DNA of 53,006 nucleotides from assembly GCF_003073135.1 (NCBI RefSeq), contig NZ_PGDQ01000024.1, forward strand, positions 1-53,006, written 5' to 3'. The stretch is from Euzebya rosea (GTDB lineage Bacteria; Actinomycetota; Nitriliruptoria; Euzebyales; Euzebyaceae). A model generated the notes under the pieces. It did not search any database, had not been told where the DNA came from, and saw only the letters and a list, made by a program, of their open reading frames with translations. Below are positions 49,512-53,006 of the stretch, piece after piece (position 1 is the first letter of the stretch; each line of letters starts with the position of its first letter). A program made the position numbers and the translations under genes.

Positions 49512-50000
49512 TCAGTCGGTGGGTGTCGCCTGCAGTGCGCCCGCCGGGACCGGCAGCTCGGCGGCCGACAGCTCCTCGGCGACCGTGGCCACCATCGTCG
49601 ACCCGGTCTGGCAGATCGCCGAGGCCTTCACGTAGGTGCGGTACTCGCCGTTGGACACGAGCAGCTCGGCCTCGAACACCTCGTCCTCGATGATGATGAT
49701 CTCGAGGTCGTCGCGCTGCTCGTACCACAACCGGATGTTGACCGGGGTGACGGGGACGTAGGCCGTCAGGTTGGTCAGCGGGCCCTGCGGGGTGACGGAG
49801 TCGACGACGGCCTCCGGATGCAGCTCCGCGCCCTCGACGGGGTCGTGGGGCTCCTGGTCGAGGGGGTTGTCGCATTCCGCCAGGGCCGTCAACGGACCGG
49901 TCGGCGGGGCGTTCGGGTCGAGGCCCACCGGTGTCGGCTCCCCCGCACAGCCCACGAGCAGGGTGCACAACGACAGGACGAGGAGCAGGAGGAGGCGCAC
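49512..50000 (-). CDS. Small lipoprotein
   Basis: A 162-residue lipoprotein: a short signal (LLLLLVLSLCTLLVGC) with lipobox LVGC, C18, then a Pro-rich linker and a beta-strand-rich domain (AYVPVTPVNIRLWYEQRD, EIIIIEDEVFEAELLV, YRTYVKASAIC). I do not recognise it. The start is GTG at 50000. It lies 19 bases upstream of the ureohydrolase gene and 29 downstream of the carotenoid oxygenase gene on the same strand, so it may belong to a longer operon. Confidence 0.7.
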   Translation of the reverse strand: MRLLLLLVLSLCTLLVGCAGEPTPVGLDPNAPPTGPLTALAECDNPLDQEPHDPVEGAELHPEAVVDSVTPQGPLTNLTAYVPVTPVNIRLWYEQRDDLEIIIIEDEVFEAELLVSNGEYRTYVKASAICQTGSTMVATVAEELSAAELPVPAGALQATPTD

Positions 50001-50029
50001 CTGCGGAATGGTGCCACGCTGCGTCGGTG

Positions 50030-51541
50030 TCAGCGCAGCGAGCCTCGGACCACCGCGTCCGCGGCCCTGTCGACGTCGAACCAGCCCGGGATCTCCTCAC
50101 CGGATGCCCATGTCGCGTGCGTGCCGCTGCTGATCCGCTGGGGCAGGCGCACCCGCGCGATGGGGCCATCGGCCGGGTTGGCGGCGTCGAGGACGATCGC
50201 TTCGGAGCAGTCCCGGTTGGTGTCGATGGTGAAGGTGACGAGGTACCCGTCGTCCTCGGCGGTTGCGCCGACGCGAGGAGCCATCACCGTCTCGGAGCAG
50301 AAGACCCCCTCTTCCAGCGCGAAGCGTTCGTCGCGCCCCGTCCTGACGTCGTGCTTGACGAGGCCGTTGAAGAGGAACCAGCCGGGCTTGGCCGTCGCGG
50401 CGTAGACGTAGCGGTAGTCCCGGCCGAGGTGCGCCTCGTTGATCATCCCGAACTCGGTGTACTCCTCACGCAGGTGCTCCTCCCTCGTCCGGCCGGTCCG
50501 CAGGTCGAAGCGCCACCGGTGCAGGCGGGTCTGCATGACGTCCAGCGCGAGGTACCGGAACATCCGCATCCGATCCTCCTTCGGCGGGTCCGGCACGGGG
50601 TTCTCCTGGTAGAAGCCCTCGAGCACGATCTCGTCGCCGTCCTCGTAGGCGTTGGTCCAGTGCAGGACGTAGGTGGGATCGGCCTCGTACCAGCGGATTT
50701 CGGTGGCCGTTCCCCGCCGGGGGATGACGGCGAACCGCGTGGGGGCGTCGTGCATGCGGGCCGCGTGCACGCCCTTCTTCAGCAGGTCCTCGTCCCAGTG
50801 CAGGGGCAGGTCGTTGAGGATGGCGTAGTGCTCGGTGATCGCCATGTCGTGGGGCAGGCGGGGACCCGGCAGGGGGATGTCGGTGTAGTGCACGAGGCGG
50901 TTGTCGGCGTCGACCACCCCGTAGTGCATGTACGGGGCCTCCTTGCCGTAGTTGAAGAACAACATCTCGCCGGTCCGGTCGTCGACCTTCGGGTGGGCCG
51001 ACACACCCTCCGCGGGGAAGCGGCCGTCCCAGGTCGCCCGTCCCATCGTCTGCAGGGTCAGCGGGTCGAGGCGGTACAGGTCACCGCACTGGTAGAACGA
51101 CGTGAGGGCCTGTCCGGCGTGCACCACGATGTCGGTGCTCGAGGCGTCCTTCATCCGTCCGCGGGCGCCCCACCCCTCCCGCTCGGCGACACGCGGGTCC
51201 TCGGCGATACCTGCCCACAAGGAGCGGCCGGCCTCCTGCTCGGCCTCGAACCCGGCGGTGCGGACGAAGCGGTTCCGGTAGAAGGCCGTGCCGTCACGGA
51301 AGCCCACCATGTGGACCATCCCGTCACCGTCGAAGGGGTGGTATCGCTGGATCGCGGGGTGGACCGGGTTCTCGGTGTTGCGCAGGTAGACCCCGTCGAG
51401 GTCTGCGGGGATGTCGCCGATGACCTCGAGGTCATCCGCCCGGAACTCATCGGTCTGCGGCCGCCACGGTCCGCTGCGGTAGGGGTGGTCGTCGTCCTCG
51501 GGAAGTGTCGTCAGCGCTCGGCCGACCAGCTCGATGTCCAT
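50030..51541 (-). CDS. Carotenoid cleavage oxygenase
   Basis: A 503-residue beta-propeller oxygenase. The four iron-binding histidines are clear: H183 in SAHPKVD, H231 in LPHDMAI, H294 in LHWTNAYED, and H475 in GTHATWAS. The N-terminal GDIPADLDGVYLRNTENPV and HPFDGDGMVH segments are typical. It would cleave a carotenoid or another conjugated alkene, such as a stilbene-type lignin compound; the substrate is not set. A GAGGAAA lies 12 bases before the ATG. It follows the thiolase gene after 38 bases, so both may be co-transcribed. Confidence 0.9.
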   Translation of the reverse strand: MDIELVGRALTTLPEDDDHPYRSGPWRPQTDEFRADDLEVIGDIPADLDGVYLRNTENPVHPAIQRYHPFDGDGMVHMVGFRDGTAFYRNRFVRTAGFEAEQEAGRSLWAGIAEDPRVAEREGWGARGRMKDASSTDIVVHAGQALTSFYQCGDLYRLDPLTLQTMGRATWDGRFPAEGVSAHPKVDDRTGEMLFFNYGKEAPYMHYGVVDADNRLVHYTDIPLPGPRLPHDMAITEHYAILNDLPLHWDEDLLKKGVHAARMHDAPTRFAVIPRRGTATEIRWYEADPTYVLHWTNAYEDGDEIVLEGFYQENPVPDPPKEDRMRMFRYLALDVMQTRLHRWRFDLRTGRTREEHLREEYTEFGMINEAHLGRDYRYVYAATAKPGWFLFNGLVKHDVRTGRDERFALEEGVFCSETVMAPRVGATAEDDGYLVTFTIDTNRDCSEAIVLDAANPADGPIARVRLPQRISSGTHATWASGEEIPGWFDVDRAADAVVRGSLR

Positions 51542-51579
51542 CGTGTTCGGGATTTCCTCGGTGGGGAGACAGGTGGGGG

Positions 51580-52809
51580 TCAGGCGCGACCGACGACGAA
51601 GGAGCAGGTGGTTGCCGTCGACCCGCCGATGTTGAGCGTGGCGAAGCGGGACGCACCGTCGACCTGAGTCTCGCCGGCACGCCCGGTGACCTGGCGGCTG
51701 GCGTCGACGAGCATCCGCACCCCGGTGGCGCCGACCGGGTGACCGCCACCGATCAGGCCGCCGCTCGGGTTGACCGGGATGCGGCCGTCGCGTTCGAGGT
51801 CGCCGGCCTCGATGGCCTTCCAGCTGTCCCCGGGTGGGGTGATGCCGAAGTGGTCGATCGCCATGTACTCCGACATCGAGAAGCAGTCGTGGGTCTCGAT
51901 CCCGTCGAGGTCAGCGGCCTCGGCAACCCCGGCGCGGTCGAAGGCGTCCCGGATGGCGTCGGCCACGTGGGACAGGACGTACGGGCCGTCCTCGCGTTGC
52001 GTCTTCTGTGCCAGGGGCAGGCCGACGGTTCGGTGCCCCCAGCCGAGGATCCGTACTGCCCTGCCGCGGCTGAGCACCTCGGGGTGGTCCCGGACCCATT
52101 CGTCGGTGGCGAGCACGATGCCGGCGCCACCGTCGGTCACCTGGCTGCAGTCGGTCCGGCGAGTGCGTCCGTCCACGACCGGGTTGTGCTGGTCGTCGTC
52201 GCTGAAGGACTTCTCGTCGAAGCTCCAGCCCCGGGTCTGGGCCAGCGGGTTGTCCTTGGCGTTGCGATGGTTCAGCTCGGCGATGGCCCTGAGGTGGGCT
52301 TCGTCGATCCCGTAGCGCCGGTCGTACTCGTCGGCCAGCGCAGAGAACATGAACGGCCACATGAAGGTGGCGTCCTCACCCTCGTGGCCGACCCATGCGG
52401 CGGCACCGAGGTGGGCGGCAGCGGTGTCGCCGGGGACGGTCTTCTCGATCTCTGCGCCGATGACGAGCGCGCAGCCGTACCGGCCGGCCTCCAGGTCGGC
52501 CATGGCCGAGAGGGTGGCGATGCTGCCCGACGCACAGGCGGCCTCGTGGCGGGACGCGGGGACACCCCACAGCTCGGGGACGACGGTGGCGGGCATGGCG
52601 CCGAGGTGTCCCTGCCCGGTGAACAGCTGGCCGAAGGCGTTGCCCACGTGGATGACCTCCACGTCGCGGGCGGTGGTGCCGGCGTCGTCGAGCGTGCCCT
52701 CGACCACCTCCTGCACCAGGTCGTGCACGCCCTTGCCCTCGCGGGCGAAGTTGCGTGCGAAGTCGGTCTGGTGACCGCCAAGGATCCAGATGCCGGTCTC
52801 GCTGCCCAT
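51580..52809 (-). CDS. Thiolase family protein (SCP-x/lipid-transfer type)
   Basis: A 409-residue thiolase-superfamily protein. The active cysteine is C92 in EAACASGSIA, a second catalytic His lies in ETHDCFS (near 310), and GGGHPVGATG near 355 is the third motif. The order and spacing match the SCP-x/thiolase-like group more than the FadA group, since no canonical CxG motif ends it. It would make or break carbon-carbon bonds in acyl-CoA (beta-oxidation or sterol/isoprenoid breakdown). The start at MGSETG is chosen because the upstream in-frame part is a repeat-coded stretch of WAPHG units. Confidence 0.85.
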   Translation of the reverse strand: MGSETGIWILGGHQTDFARNFAREGKGVHDLVQEVVEGTLDDAGTTARDVEVIHVGNAFGQLFTGQGHLGAMPATVVPELWGVPASRHEAACASGSIATLSAMADLEAGRYGCALVIGAEIEKTVPGDTAAAHLGAAAWVGHEGEDATFMWPFMFSALADEYDRRYGIDEAHLRAIAELNHRNAKDNPLAQTRGWSFDEKSFSDDDQHNPVVDGRTRRTDCSQVTDGGAGIVLATDEWVRDHPEVLSRGRAVRILGWGHRTVGLPLAQKTQREDGPYVLSHVADAIRDAFDRAGVAEAADLDGIETHDCFSMSEYMAIDHFGITPPGDSWKAIEAGDLERDGRIPVNPSGGLIGGGHPVGATGVRMLVDASRQVTGRAGETQVDGASRFATLNIGGSTATTCSFVVGRA

Positions 52810-52907
52810 GTCGTCCCCATCCGTGCGTTCGATGGCTGGACCCAGAACTAGACCACACGACGGCGACGTGCGCGACGCGTGGGTGGGCTGCGGGTCCGCG
52901 ACCGGGT

Positions 52908-52996
52908 GGGGCCATCCGTGTGGGGCCCATCCGTGCGGGGCCCACCCATCCTCGTGCGGGGCCCATCGCACACACCCTGGGTCCATGTGTGCGATG
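52908..52996. repeat. GC-rich short repeats and inverted repeat upstream of the thiolase gene
   Basis: Bases 52908-52970 hold four imperfect copies of a unit beginning GGGGCCCATCCGTG. They are followed by CATCGCACACA (52964-52974) and its exact complement TGTGTGCGATG (52986-52996) with an 11-base loop. No gene is seen in 52810-53006; the inverted repeat may be an operator or terminator of a gene beyond the edge. Confidence 0.55.
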
Positions 52997-53006
52997 CACC
53001 ACCAAG

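Noticed and set aside
1-53006. CRISPR array, tRNA, rRNA, IS element or prophage
   Set aside because: No spaced identical repeats, no T-arm-like GTTCGA sequence in a cloverleaf context, and no transposase or phage gene seen by reading.

Overview
The window is about 70% GC and gene-dense. Its content points to a deep-branching actinobacterium. Evidence: a mycothiol-type nitroreductase homologue, a mycobacterial-type adenosine kinase, a WYL regulator, a class F sortase, many GTG starts, TANNNT -10 elements placed just before start codons, and five large secreted proteins with triple cell-wall-binding 2 (CWB2) repeats. The CWB2 load and gene mix fit Nitriliruptoria such as Euzebya. That placement is inference; no rRNA or tRNA gene is present to test it. 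I see no phage, IS element or CRISPR array, so this looks like chromosome.

Layout. 1-9.4 kb: an intergenic hairpin repeat pair, an epoxide-hydrolase-like enzyme divergent from a WYL regulator, a C2H2 zinc finger/universal-stress-like fusion, an acyl-CoA synthetase, a translationally coupled PLP enzyme and SnoaL pair, a GT2 glycosyltransferase, and a DUF445/Abi-alpha-like membrane pair. 9.5-13.8 kb: a methyltransferase, two integral membrane proteins (DUF2721 and LPG-synthase-TM type), a secreted DUF5995 protein and a class F sortase. 13.8-19.3 kb: a probable phosphate-starvation unit, with a PHO-box-like site, a CWB2 protein carrying a phytase/esterase-like domain, and a Tat-exported PhoX phosphatase. 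19.3-29.4 kb: an ArsR-type regulator coupled to an MFS exporter behind a clear operator, HIT protein, amidohydrolase, a CWB2 protein with CarboxypepD_reg and DUF2135-like domains, MsrA, DUF3291, a methyltransferase and an M42-like peptidase. 29.5-36.2 kb: a CWB2 protein, an aldehyde dehydrogenase, and an ECF metal transporter (MN-Q-O) behind a Nur-box-like palindrome next to a Fur-family regulator. 36.3-44.2 kb: VanW protein overlapping a CWB2-anchored trypsin-like protease, adenosine kinase, and a CWB2 plus LVIVD-propeller protein. 44.2-53 kb: a desaturase with a hairpin over its ribosome binding site, a thiol-redox operon (thioredoxin-like, CcdA, nitroreductase-like), two lipoproteins, an agmatinase-family enzyme with a repeat tail, and a carotenoid oxygenase downstream of a thiolase.

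How it fits together. The dominant theme is the cell surface: one N-terminal or C-terminal CWB2 anchor is paired with five different cargo domains, next to sortase, VanW and exported phosphatase genes. The second theme is metal and phosphate supply under compact operators (PHO-like, Nur-like). Functions come from motifs and remembered family features; no database search was possible.
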